A stretch of DNA of 21,394 bases. Origin: a virus. Below, one piece after another: positions 9,092 through 15,024 of the stretch. The position numbers and the translations under genes are program-made. The DNA lies in the IMG/VR virus record IMGVR_UViG_3300046804_003497, positions 1 through 21,394 of that record; one strand, given 5' to 3'. Within the stretch, counting starts at the first letter, position 1; each line of letters opens with the position of its first letter. The notes under the pieces are model-generated. The model worked only from the letters and a program-made list of their open reading frames with translations, was not told where the DNA came from and made no database searches.

Positions 9092-9723
9092 CCCTACGAC
9101 TAAACGGCTCCACATCCGGCTATGTGGAAATTGATGCACCGGCAACCGCTGGTAGCAACACGCTTGTCCTTCCGACGGGGAATGGCAGCGCCGATCAAGC
9201 ACTGGTCACCAACGGCTCTGGAACGCTGAGCTTTGCTGATCGTGGGCGAATGGTACAAGGCACCGCACAAGCCAGCACTTCCGGCACCAGCATTGACTTT
9301 ACTGGGATTCCGAGTTGGGCAAAGCGGGTGACGGTGATGTTTAACGGGGTGAGTACGAATGGGACGAGTCCAGTACAGGTGCAGCTCGGCGACAGTGGCG
9401 GCTTTGCTACCACTGGGTATGTTTCAACATCCGGGTCCATGAACTCCACCGGCATAGGTTCGGCAGCGTATTCCACATCGGGATGCGTATTAAGAAATGC
9501 CCATACTGCGGCTTTTGTGTACTCAGGACACATAGTGTTTTCCCTTCTGTCAAGCAATACATTTACGCATACGGGGCAATTTTCTGCCGATACCGCTAGT
9601 TCTGGTTCAATCGTAATGGGGAGCAAAGCCCTCTCCGCCACCCTCGACCGCATCCGCATCACCACCGTCAACGGCACAGATACCTTCGACGCCGGAACCA
9701 TCAACATCATGTACGAGGGTTGA
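9088..9723 (+). CDS. Tail fibre-associated / structural protein
   Basis: A 211-aa protein whose start overlaps the S74 fibre stop as ATGA. The N-terminus (MTLRLNGSTSGYVEIDAPAT, then AGSNTLVLPTGNGSADQALV and TNGSGTLSFADRG) is a short beta-rich attachment module recurrent in phage fibres. The rest (about 55-211) is a separate beta-sandwich-like domain: GTSIDFTGIPSWAKRVTVMF, QVQLGDSGGFATTGYVSTSG and the closing TVNGTDTFDAGTINIMYEG. Domains of this style often form trimeric tips or bind glycans, but I cannot name a family. No catalytic motif is visible. Confidence 0.72.
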   Translation: MTLRLNGSTSGYVEIDAPATAGSNTLVLPTGNGSADQALVTNGSGTLSFADRGRMVQGTAQASTSGTSIDFTGIPSWAKRVTVMFNGVSTNGTSPVQVQLGDSGGFATTGYVSTSGSMNSTGIGSAAYSTSGCVLRNAHTAAFVYSGHIVFSLLSSNTFTHTGQFSADTASSGSIVMGSKALSATLDRIRITTVNGTDTFDAGTINIMYEG

Positions 9724-9725
9724 TC

Positions 9726-10796
9726 ATGAGCACCATCAAAGTAACCAACGTCCAGAACCCGTCAGCAGCATCTGCGGCGATCACGCTGGACACTAACGGC
9801 CAAGCCACGCTCAACGGTCTTGCCTATCCCACCAGCGGCAGCCTGAGTGGCAGGTCGAGGATAATCAACGGATCAATGATGATCGATCAGAGAAATGCTG
9901 GGGCGAGTGTAACGCTCGGCAGCGGTACAACTTACACGCTTGATCGCTGGTTTTATTTCGCAAACGCCGCAAGTAAATTTACTGCTCAACAAAACGCAGG
10001 CAGCGTCACTCCTCCAACAGGTTTCAAAAATTATCTTGGTTTAACCGTAGCCGCCGCTGTTTCGATTACGGCAGGCGACTATTACCTCACTGCTCAACGA
10101 ATTGAGGGTTTTAATGTTGCCGATCTTGGGTGGGGTGCCGCAGGTGCTCAGTCGGTAACAATTTCGTTTTGGGTACGCAGTTCTCTGACAGGCACATTTG
10201 GTGCATCGGTGCAGAATGGTGCGTCTAATAGAAGCTATCCTTTTACTTATTCCATTAACGCTGCCAACACTTGGGAGTACAAAACTACAACTATTCCTGG
10301 CGATACTTCAGGAACTTGGGCGTCAGATAACTCAGGCTCATTAACTCTTTGGTTTGGCCTTGGTGTTGGCTCAACGTTGAGCGGAACTGCTGGATCGTGG
10401 TCGGGATCTGATTTCCGGTCAGCCACCGGAGCCACCAGCGTGGTCGGCACCAACGGAGCCACGTTCTACATCACCGGAGTCCAACTCGAAGCCGGTTCTG
10501 TCGCCACACCGTTTGAGCGGCGGAGTTATGGGCAGGAGTTAAGTCTGTGTCAGAGGTATTACGAAACAGGGAATTATTCTATTCGCTATGGAATAAGCAA
10601 TGCTTCCATCACCGCAGCAGTTTATACTCCCGTGTATTATGTCACAAAACGTGTGACTCCGACCATTGCTGGCACTAACGATCAGGGTACGTTTGGCACT
10701 CTTGACATAACAACAACCATGGCGAGTGTTGGTCGAAGTACTACAGTTGCAAACAACACAAACAGTGGCACATTTACTGCTAGTGCGGAGCTTTGA
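9726..10796 (+). CDS. Tail fibre protein with carbohydrate-binding-like domain
   Basis: I use ATG 9726 rather than the in-frame TTG at 9720, giving MSTIKVTNVQNPSAASAAI and 356 aa. The first ~45 residues form an attachment module (TLDTNGQATLNG). The next segment, SRIINGSMMIDQRNAGASV, and then YTLDRWFYF, are typical of phage fibre proteins that carry a jelly-roll carbohydrate-binding-like domain. That domain continues with YLTAQRIEGFNVADLGWG, VTISFWVRSSLTGTFGASVQ, FYITGVQLEAGSVATPFERR and SLCQRYYETG. The final ~70 residues look like a variable tip. It probably binds the cell surface. Codon use in about 9950-10380 and 10540-10790 is more AT-rich than in the conserved parts, hinting at swapped modules. 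Confidence 0.78.
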   Translation: MSTIKVTNVQNPSAASAAITLDTNGQATLNGLAYPTSGSLSGRSRIINGSMMIDQRNAGASVTLGSGTTYTLDRWFYFANAASKFTAQQNAGSVTPPTGFKNYLGLTVAAAVSITAGDYYLTAQRIEGFNVADLGWGAAGAQSVTISFWVRSSLTGTFGASVQNGASNRSYPFTYSINAANTWEYKTTTIPGDTSGTWASDNSGSLTLWFGLGVGSTLSGTAGSWSGSDFRSATGATSVVGTNGATFYITGVQLEAGSVATPFERRSYGQELSLCQRYYETGNYSIRYGISNASITAAVYTPVYYVTKRVTPTIAGTNDQGTFGTLDITTTMASVGRSTTVANNTNSGTFTASAEL

Positions 10797-10799
10797 TCA

Positions 10800-10955
10800 A
10801 TGACCTATCAACTTGTCGAACCTGGACTTGTCAAACGCCTCACCGACAACGCCTTCATCCCCTTTGCCGAAGGCAACACCGACTACCAGGCGTATCTCAA
10901 GTACGTCGAAGAAGGTGGCGAGGTTTTACCAGCCGACGAACCAGCCGAAAGCTGA
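10800..10955 (+). CDS. Small phage protein (51 aa), target-like neighbour of the HNH endonuclease
   Basis: A short gene from ATG 10800, three bases after the preceding fibre stop. It encodes MTYQLVEPGLVKRLTDNAFI, then PFAEGNTDYQAYLKYVEEGG, and ends EVLPADEPAES. The pattern NTDYQ-xYL-x(2)-EGG-x(2)-LPADE is one I associate with short proteins downstream of phage fibre genes, but the function is unknown. The end is nearly the same as the end of the HNH endonuclease that follows (EPLPADEPPAPES), so this gene or a relative seems to be the site into which the endonuclease came. The peptide is acidic, soluble and lacks a signal sequence. Confidence 0.7.
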   Translation: MTYQLVEPGLVKRLTDNAFIPFAEGNTDYQAYLKYVEEGGEVLPADEPAES

Positions 10956-10998
10956 ACACGGATTATTGAGCTATACTGGCTGTCTGCGCGTTTATTGC

Positions 10999-11661
10999 AT
11001 GGGCAAGCCAGTCGATAATCTTCGTGGCAGAACGTTTGGCAGTCTGACTGTCCTAGAACGTGGTCCGAAGTTGCGGCCTAGTGACGGAGCTTGGTGGCTT
11101 TGCCGCTGCAAATGCGGGAACAAAAAATCAATAGCCGCGACGGATCTAAAACAAAAGAAAGTTTCGTCATGCGGATGCGAACACGCCGCACGAATCGGGC
11201 AAGCCAACAAGACGCATGGAATGTCTAAATCCCGGACCTACCGCATTTGGATGGCCATGCGAAATCGGTGCGACAGGCTCAACCAGGACTACTCAGCACG
11301 CGGCATCAAATACTGTTCCGAGTGGAAGCGGTTTGAAAACTTTTTTGCCGACATGGGTGAAGCGCCTGACGATTGTTCGTTAGATCGCATTGATGTAAAC
11401 GGCAATTACGAAAAAAGCAACTGTCGTTGGGCGACAAGGCAACAGCAGTCAAACAACACAAGAACTAGCGTGTTTATTGAATGGAACGGTAAGTGCCAGA
11501 CGAGGACTCAGTGGGAACGTGAATTGGGGTTACGCCCATCAAGTTTGCGGAGTAGGCTAAGGGCAGGTTGGCCGTTAGAACGCGCCATGCAACCACTACG
11601 CTGGCTAGCCGAAGGCAACGAACCGCTTCCGGCGGATGAGCCGCCTGCCCCCGAAAGCTGA
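10999..11661 (+). CDS. HNH homing endonuclease with a captured C-terminal tail
   Basis: The start is taken as ATG 10999 (MGKPVDNLRGRTFGSLTVLE), giving 220 aa; upstream in-frame sequence only shadows the 51-aa gene. Residues 11-60 form a cysteine-rich DNA-binding unit (RTFGSLTVLE; CRCKCG at 35-40; SCGC at 57-60). Residues ~73-150 are the HNH-type nuclease core seen in free-standing phage endonucleases: YRIWMAMRNRC, YSARGIKYC, LDRIDVNGNY and NCRWATRQQQ. Residues ~158-198 are a helix-turn-helix-like unit (WNGKCQTRTQWERELGL; LRAGWPLERAMQ). The last ~20 residues (WLAEGNEPLPADEPPAPES) do not belong to this family and resemble the C-terminus of the gene upstream. The stop overlaps the next ATG (TGATG). 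No clear Shine-Dalgarno is seen. Confidence 0.88.
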   Translation: MGKPVDNLRGRTFGSLTVLERGPKLRPSDGAWWLCRCKCGNKKSIAATDLKQKKVSSCGCEHAARIGQANKTHGMSKSRTYRIWMAMRNRCDRLNQDYSARGIKYCSEWKRFENFFADMGEAPDDCSLDRIDVNGNYEKSNCRWATRQQQSNNTRTSVFIEWNGKCQTRTQWERELGLRPSSLRSRLRAGWPLERAMQPLRWLAEGNEPLPADEPPAPES

Positions 11662-11798
11662 TGGCAGTCCGCAGCAAAACCGGCACCGCGCGGATCGAGC
11701 ACCAGCCTGGTCCGCCGAAAACAACCCGCCAAGGATTCGGGCAGCAATCACGCCCACGCCGCCGGGGCAAGAAGCCTCTACGTGGTCAGGGTCGGTGA
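11661..11798 (+). CDS. Small basic phage protein (45 aa)
   Basis: The ATG at 11661 overlaps the endonuclease stop (TGATG). The product starts MAVRSKTGTARIEHQPGPPK, continues TTRQGFGQQSRPRRRGKKPL and ends RGQGR: strongly basic and proline/glycine-rich, probably disordered and nucleic-acid binding. I recall similar short KTGTARIEH/TRQG proteins in cyanophages, but cannot check this. Its stop TGA overlaps a GTG start of the next frame (GTGA), which supports both genes. Because it now sits after the endonuclease, its translation probably couples to the endonuclease rather than to the 51-aa gene. Confidence 0.68.
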   Translation: MAVRSKTGTARIEHQPGPPKTTRQGFGQQSRPRRRGKKPLRGQGR

Positions 11799-12379
11799 TT
11801 CCGATCTTGGAGCTTCCGGGCTTCAACGTACCAAGACCGCCCGACATTCCGGCATCTCCGCTGGAGCTACCTCGGGCGGTTTTGCCGTCTTATGCACCAA
11901 TAATCATTCCCCAGGCAGTCAGCGCTGGCACGCCATCTGTTCCACTGCCGGAGCCCGCAAAGCCCGCCGAGCCTGCACCCGAGATTCAACAAAATCTGCA
12001 ACAGCTAATAAAGGAAGCACTGCGCCAAGTACCGGAAGAACCATCAGCGCCGCAGGTCGCAAAACCAGCCCAAGCACTTCCCGAGCCATCGTCAACAGCA
12101 GAGGTAACTACGGTCGTTGTACCGGGTACGAACGTAAAAATCCCTGTACCAAAAGCGGAGATTTTGAGCGCCGCGGCCACTACGAGTGTGATTAGCGTCG
12201 GAGCGACCTTAGCTGCCACATCAATGTTCAAGCGCCTAGTCAGCGCAATGAAACCGGCCTTCAAGGCTTTGGCGACGAAGGTGCAGAAACTGCGGGGAAA
12301 GAAGGTGGAGACTTGGGCACGACAGCGGCTACTGGCACGACATCAGCGCATAAGACCGCATGGGGCGAATCTTCCCTGA
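11795..12379 (+). CDS. Proline-rich protein with C-terminal hydrophobic segment, unknown function
   Basis: I choose GTG 11795, which overlaps the upstream stop as GTGA and gives 194 aa beginning (M)IPILELPGFNVPRPPD. Starts further upstream would only read through the two preceding genes. Residues 1-130 are very proline-rich (ELPRAVLPSYAPIIIPQ; PLPEPAKPAEPAPE) with a short helix (NLQQLIKEALRQVPEE). Then come VVVPGTNVKIPVPKAEIL and a membrane-like helix (AAATTSVISVGATLAATSMF, about 141-160), followed by a lysine-rich end (MKPAFKALATKVQKLRGKK). The architecture suggests a virion or membrane-anchored protein with an extended Pro-rich arm. The final ~24 codons use rare-looking codons (cga, ata, aga) and lie antisense to the minus-strand gene at 12261, so the original stop was probably near 12300. 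Confidence 0.68.
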   Translation: MIPILELPGFNVPRPPDIPASPLELPRAVLPSYAPIIIPQAVSAGTPSVPLPEPAKPAEPAPEIQQNLQQLIKEALRQVPEEPSAPQVAKPAQALPEPSSTAEVTTVVVPGTNVKIPVPKAEILSAAATTSVISVGATLAATSMFKRLVSAMKPAFKALATKVQKLRGKKVETWARQRLLARHQRIRPHGANLP

Positions 12380-12800
12380 TCTTGTACCCCTTCTCGTACA
12401 ACTCAGCACACTTCAACGCACGTACCAGGGCATAGTCAAGCCGCTCCTTCTCTAATTTGCGCTTCGCCAGCTCCTTACACAGGCTGACCATCTCAAGATC
12501 GAGTGGAACGCTCAGACTGACCTGCGCCCCAAAGTTCTGATTCCTGACATACGGCTCAGGATTCACATCATTTCCTAAGTAGAAGGGTGTGAACACCAGC
12601 GTCGAGCTATTGCATGTATGCCCGTTGCCATAACTCTGCTGGCTATAGCTGCCTTGATTGATCTGAACCGCCTGATTACTGACGCTGCCGGTTGACGTTG
12701 CCACGGGATTGGCGATTGCCGTTGTGCCGCCATCCTGCGCTGCAACAGGCAGAGCGCAGATTACTGCGAGAACACCGACAACGAATTTGTAGTGCTGTTT
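12261..12800 (-). CDS. Exported protein, unknown function; start codon not identified
   Basis: The coding frame clearly includes an export signal (FVVGVLAVICALPVAAQ, cleavage likely after VAA) followed by GSVSNQAVQINQGSYSQQSY, TLVFTPFYLGNDVNPEPYV, QNFGAQVSLSVPLDLEMV, CKELAKRKLEKERLDYALV and LKCAELYEKGY. The N-terminal half looks beta-rich, the C-terminal half helical, and four cysteines could form disulphides outside the cytoplasm. No ATG, GTG or TTG occurs in this frame for about 100 codons before the signal peptide; the only ATG (13106) merely shadows the neighbouring gene. The left limit (stop TGA 12261) is firm, while 12800 is only the approximate upstream limit. It overlaps the 118-aa gene in the -1 frame and, at its end, the Pro-rich gene on the other strand. 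Confidence 0.62.
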   Translation of the reverse strand, partial: KQHYKFVVGVLAVICALPVAAQDGGTTAIANPVATSTGSVSNQAVQINQGSYSQQSYGNGHTCNSSTLVFTPFYLGNDVNPEPYVRNQNFGAQVSLSVPLDLEMVSLCKELAKRKLEKERLDYALVRALKCAELYEKGYKIREDSPHAVLCADVVPVAAVVPKSPPSFPAVSAPSSPKP

Positions 12801-13117
12801 GTAGTGATGGTGCGGGTAATATCCTGCTGTTCCACGAGTCCAGCAGCTCTGGTTACGGTTTCCAGCTGAAACTGCTCGCCTGCATTCGTGACGCTGTAGG
12901 TGGTCCCGCTGGCGCCGATCGCACCTGAAGGCGTGACGTTGATACCTGAATAGCTGGCGTAGTCGCCTCCGTAGACCTTGACCTGAATGGTTTCGTTGAC
13001 CGTCTGCGTAGTGGTGGTCGTGCTGGTCATGCTGCCCTGCGTGAAGTTGGGCGTCACGGTCTGCGCGACTGCCGCCCCAGGCAACACCATCAGTAGGAGT
13101 AGCCATTTGTAGTTCAT
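12761..13117 (-). CDS. Exported protein of 118 aa, Thr/Ser-rich, unknown function
   Basis: ATG 13117 overlaps the stop of the upstream membrane-protein gene as ATGA. The N-terminus MNYKWLLLLMVLPGAAVAQ is a clear signal peptide with an AVA-Q cleavage site at about residues 18/19. The mature part is rich in Thr and Ser and lacks cysteine: TVTPNFTQGSMTSTTTTTQT, IQVKVYGGDYASYSGINVTP, then TYSVTNAGEQFQLETVTRAA and an end rich in TTNST. It looks like a small secreted beta protein in the periplasm or on the cell surface. I recall similar sequences in cyanophages but know of no assigned role. It is the middle gene of the three-gene minus cassette. Confidence 0.78.
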   Translation of the reverse strand: MNYKWLLLLMVLPGAAVAQTVTPNFTQGSMTSTTTTTQTVNETIQVKVYGGDYASYSGINVTPSGAIGASGTTYSVTNAGEQFQLETVTRAAGLVEQQDITRTITTNSTTNSLSVFSQ

Positions 13118-13377
13118 GGCTGAGGCGTAGTCTTTCGTTTAATCGTAGAGCGGCTGGCTGATGCAGTTGAACTCGCCTGCCCAGCCTTATTCACAGCGTT
13201 GACACCAAATACAGCGGAGGATCCGCCAAACACTGTTACGAAAAACATCTCACTCTTACTCGACACGATGCCCATCGACATCAGTGTCAGCATTGCGGCA
13301 GACCACACCATGATCCCCAAGGAAGCGAAGCGGTTGAACCGCTCGACGCAAAAAGGGGGCTTACGGGGAGTCGCCAT
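13114..13377 (-). CDS. Small membrane protein (87 aa), first gene of minus-strand cassette
   Basis: I place the start at ATG 13377 (MATPRKPPFCVERFNRFASL). Upstream in-frame sequence shadows the holin-like gene on the other strand. Two hydrophobic segments are visible, about residues 19-36 (SLGIMVWSAAMLTLMSMG) and 45-57 (FFVTVFGGSSAVFGV), followed by a basic Ser/Thr-rich tail (SASRSTIKRKTTPQP). A two-segment membrane protein beside lysis genes could be a holin or antiholin, but it is transcribed away from the endolysin, so this is only a possibility. Only 25 bases separate its start from that of the divergent gene at 13403. Stop and next start overlap as ATGA. Confidence 0.68.
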   Translation of the reverse strand: MATPRKPPFCVERFNRFASLGIMVWSAAMLTLMSMGIVSSKSEMFFVTVFGGSSAVFGVNAVNKAGQASSTASASRSTIKRKTTPQP

Positions 13378-13402
13378 AATGAGACGATAGCCACCGCGGC
13401 TG

Positions 13403-13612
13403 ATGGATCCTTTCCTTACACCTCTGGTCACCGCGGCGATCATCGCTGGTGTTAGTGCGTTGTGGCGCATCGATAAGCGCGCCAGTGTTATGGACACCCG
13501 CATGGCTCTGATCCTCGAGCAGATCACCGCTTTGCGCTCCGATCACAAAGAACGCCTCGACGATCACGAAGTACGACTCAGAGCACTAGAGCAAACGCGC
13601 AGATCGCACTAG
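13403..13612 (+). CDS. Holin-like small membrane protein (69 aa)
   Basis: Begins MDPFLTPLVTAAIIAGVSAL: one membrane segment (about residues 3-21), then WRIDKRASVMDTRMALILEQ, then a charged C-terminal helix (SDHKERLDDHEVRLRALEQ) with coiled-coil character. One transmembrane helix plus a charged cytoplasmic tail is compatible with a holin or a lysis accessory protein. Its position 0.2 kb before the endolysin supports that, though no known holin motif was recognised. A hairpin follows its stop. Confidence 0.65.
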   Translation: MDPFLTPLVTAAIIAGVSALWRIDKRASVMDTRMALILEQITALRSDHKERLDDHEVRLRALEQTRRSH

Positions 13613-13631
13613 GCTGGGCACAGAACCCAGC
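13613..13631 (+). other. Short RNA hairpin between two small membrane-protein genes
   Basis: GCTGGG at 13613-13618 pairs perfectly with CCCAGC at 13626-13631 around a 7-base loop, directly after the stop at 13610-13612 and 5 bases before ATG 13637. Only a short T run follows, so a full intrinsic terminator is unlikely. It may attenuate transcription or limit translation of the next gene, or it may be chance. Confidence 0.35.
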
Positions 13632-13636
13632 ACTTT

Positions 13637-13783
13637 ATGGACTTCGACTTCCTCAGCCACCCCGCCTTCTGGATCATCGTTGGTGCGGCCTCCGAGATCA
13701 TCGGAATGAGCCCCCTGAAATCCAACAGCGTCATCCAACTGATTCTCCAGGCTCTGAACCTGCTCAAGGCAAAAAAGCGCTGA
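13637..13783 (+). CDS. Small membrane protein (48 aa), lysis-region gene
   Basis: A short gene from ATG 13637: MDFDFLSHPAFWIIVGAASE, then IIGMSPLKSNSVIQLILQAL and NLLKAKKR. One or two hydrophobic segments (residues ~11-23 and ~34-44) end in a basic cap. It sits between the holin-like gene and the endolysin, so it may belong to the lysis cassette (holin partner or antiholin); this is inference from position. I recall similar short FLSHPAFW/ASEIIG proteins in cyanophages. There is no clear Shine-Dalgarno; the upstream hairpin occupies that place. Confidence 0.6.
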   Translation: MDFDFLSHPAFWIIVGAASEIIGMSPLKSNSVIQLILQALNLLKAKKR

Positions 13784-13851
13784 GTCGGCTAAGCCCCACG
13801 AAGTTCCGTTTCTTCTAAATCATGGGCAAAAGCCCCATCCGCTTAGCCGAC
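13784..13851 (+). repeat. 11-bp perfect inverted repeat enclosing the endolysin start
   Basis: GTCGGCTAAGC at 13784-13794 is the exact reverse complement of GCTTAGCCGAC at 13841-13851. The 46-base loop contains the endolysin ATG (13822) and all its upstream leader. The left arm begins just after the stop codon of the 48-aa gene; the right arm covers endolysin codons 7-10. On an mRNA it could fold into a stem that controls access to the start. Confidence 0.6.
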
Positions 13852-14430
13852 CTCTTCAAGTACTACAAGGCGCTGCCCCATCAGCTGGCAGCCCTTGACG
13901 AACTTGAAGCCGAGATTCTCACGGCCGACCCTGGTGCGTTCGATCGCTCCAGGGCTTGGTTTTCCACATGGAGCCAAGCCGGTAAGCAACCCGAAAGCTC
14001 AATCGGCCCAGCTGTCGCACTGATCCGCAAGTGGGAAGGTTGCCGCCTCGAGACCTACTTATGCAGTGCCGGCGTACCAACGATCGGCTACGGCTCAACT
14101 GGTCCGAAGGTCAAGATGGGCATGCGGATTACCCAAGAGGAAGCCGATGCCCTGCTTGAGAAGGACGTTCAGCGCTTTGTTGATGTCGTCGACCTACAGA
14201 TCACCGCCAAACTGACCAACAACCAGCGTTGTGCTCTGATCTGCTTCGTGTTCAACGTCGGTGCTGGTGCGCTGTTTGATAGCACCCTGCGCCGGCGCCT
14301 CAATTCAGGCGAGGACCCAAATCGTGTAGCGAAGGAGGAGCTGCCCCGCTGGAACAAAGCCGGGGGCAAAGTGCTCGAGGGCCTGGCACGTCGTCGGGAA
14401 GACGAATTAAAACTCTTCCTTACCCCTTAG
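13822..14430 (+). CDS. Endolysin, GH24 lysozyme (T4/P1/lambdoid type) with N-terminal extra domain
   Basis: A 202-aa protein. Residues ~62-200 match phage lysozyme GH24: LIRKWEGCRLETYLCSAGVP followed by TIGYGST, then LTNNQRCALICFVFNVGAGA and RWNKAGGKVLEGLARRRE. The catalytic pattern E-x8-[D/C]-x5-T is met by Glu72, Cys81 and Thr87. Cys replaces the Asp of T4 lysozyme, as in phage P1 Lyz. Residues 1-60 (PIRLADLFKYYKALPHQLA...) form a helical N-terminal domain, perhaps for cell-wall binding. There is no signal peptide or SAR segment, so release should depend on a holin. It cleaves the glycan strands of peptidoglycan at lysis. No Shine-Dalgarno is visible, and the start lies within an inverted repeat. 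Confidence 0.92.
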   Translation: MGKSPIRLADLFKYYKALPHQLAALDELEAEILTADPGAFDRSRAWFSTWSQAGKQPESSIGPAVALIRKWEGCRLETYLCSAGVPTIGYGSTGPKVKMGMRITQEEADALLEKDVQRFVDVVDLQITAKLTNNQRCALICFVFNVGAGALFDSTLRRRLNSGEDPNRVAKEELPRWNKAGGKVLEGLARRREDELKLFLTP

Positions 14431-14471
14431 GACAACCACGACTACACTGCTCAGCGATACCGAGTACTTAA

Positions 14472-14996
14472 ATGCTCCTGCCGGATAGCGAGATTCGACG
14501 TCTCTGCGTCGAAGAATCGATGGTGCGCCCCTTTGACATCGAGCTTCTGAATCCCGCTTCCCTGGACTTGCGAATCGGCGACAACATCATGGTTGACGTC
14601 GAGCACAGCAAGGACCTGCAGCTCCAGTCCATTGCCCACTGCACCAAAGACGCGCCTTATTTGATGGCGCCCGGCGAGTTCCTTCTGGCCGAGACTAAGG
14701 AACTGTTCAACATGCCCTCCGATATCTGCGGCTTTTTCTGCCTGAAGTCATCGCGTGCCAGGGAGGGCTACGAACACAGCCACGCCGGCTTCGCCGATTG
14801 CGGCTGGAACGGAAGCCGCCTCACTCTCGAGCTAAAGAACAACCGCAAGTACCACAATTTGCCCCTCTACCCCGGAATGAAGATCGGACAGATGGTTTTC
14901 CTACTCATGGTGACCAATCCCGAGCTGAATTATGGAGAAATTGGGCATTACAACGGCCAACCACAGGTAATGCCGAGCTGGGAAGACCTGATCTAG
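14472..14996 (+). CDS. dcd: dCTP deaminase / dUTPase-family enzyme
   Basis: A 174-aa protein with the trimeric dUTPase-like fold signatures: NPASLDLRIGD at 27-37, LKSSRAREGYEHSHAGFADC at 91-110 with SSRAR (93-97) at the subunit interface, GWNGSRLTLEL at 111-121, PGMKIGQMVFL at 134-144 and a C-terminal nucleotide lid (YNGQPQVMPSW). The SSRAR motif and the Glu in LTLEL (Glu120) are the pattern of dCTP deaminases, which convert dCTP to dUTP (some also hydrolyse it to dUMP). dUMP is the substrate of the ThyX encoded on the other strand. Length is slightly below the usual ~190 aa. A TACACT -10-like element lies at 14443-14448 without a good -35. Which of the two activities it has cannot be read from sequence alone. 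Confidence 0.85.
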   Translation: MLLPDSEIRRLCVEESMVRPFDIELLNPASLDLRIGDNIMVDVEHSKDLQLQSIAHCTKDAPYLMAPGEFLLAETKELFNMPSDICGFFCLKSSRAREGYEHSHAGFADCGWNGSRLTLELKNNRKYHNLPLYPGMKIGQMVFLLMVTNPELNYGEIGHYNGQPQVMPSWEDLI

Positions 14997-15024
14997 CTAC
15001 CCTTACCTCAGGCGAATCTCGCTT

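Noticed and set aside
9195-9710. 171-aa minus-strand reading across a fibre gene
   Set aside because: It is antisense to a well-supported fibre protein, has Pro/Val/Leu-rich shadow composition, and no ribosome site or neighbour.
10813-10998. N-terminal extension of the HNH endonuclease from 10813
   Set aside because: The added 62 residues are low-complexity Ser/Thr/Pro and shadow the 51-aa gene; the family opening MGKPVDNLRGRTFG begins at 10999.
10956-10998. Promoter for the HNH gene (TATACT at 10972-10977)
   Set aside because: A -10-like hexamer is present but no -35 or extended -10 is found at the right spacing, so it was not annotated.
12801-13106. Long minus-strand reading from ATG 13106 as the N-terminus of the exported protein
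   Set aside because: Its first ~100 residues are His/Arg/Gln-rich noise opposite in frame to the well-formed 118-aa exported protein, and would bury the signal peptide deep inside the protein.
13114-13527. Longer form of the 87-aa membrane protein from 13527
   Set aside because: The extra 50 residues are antisense to the holin-like gene; ATG 13377 gives a natural N-terminus.
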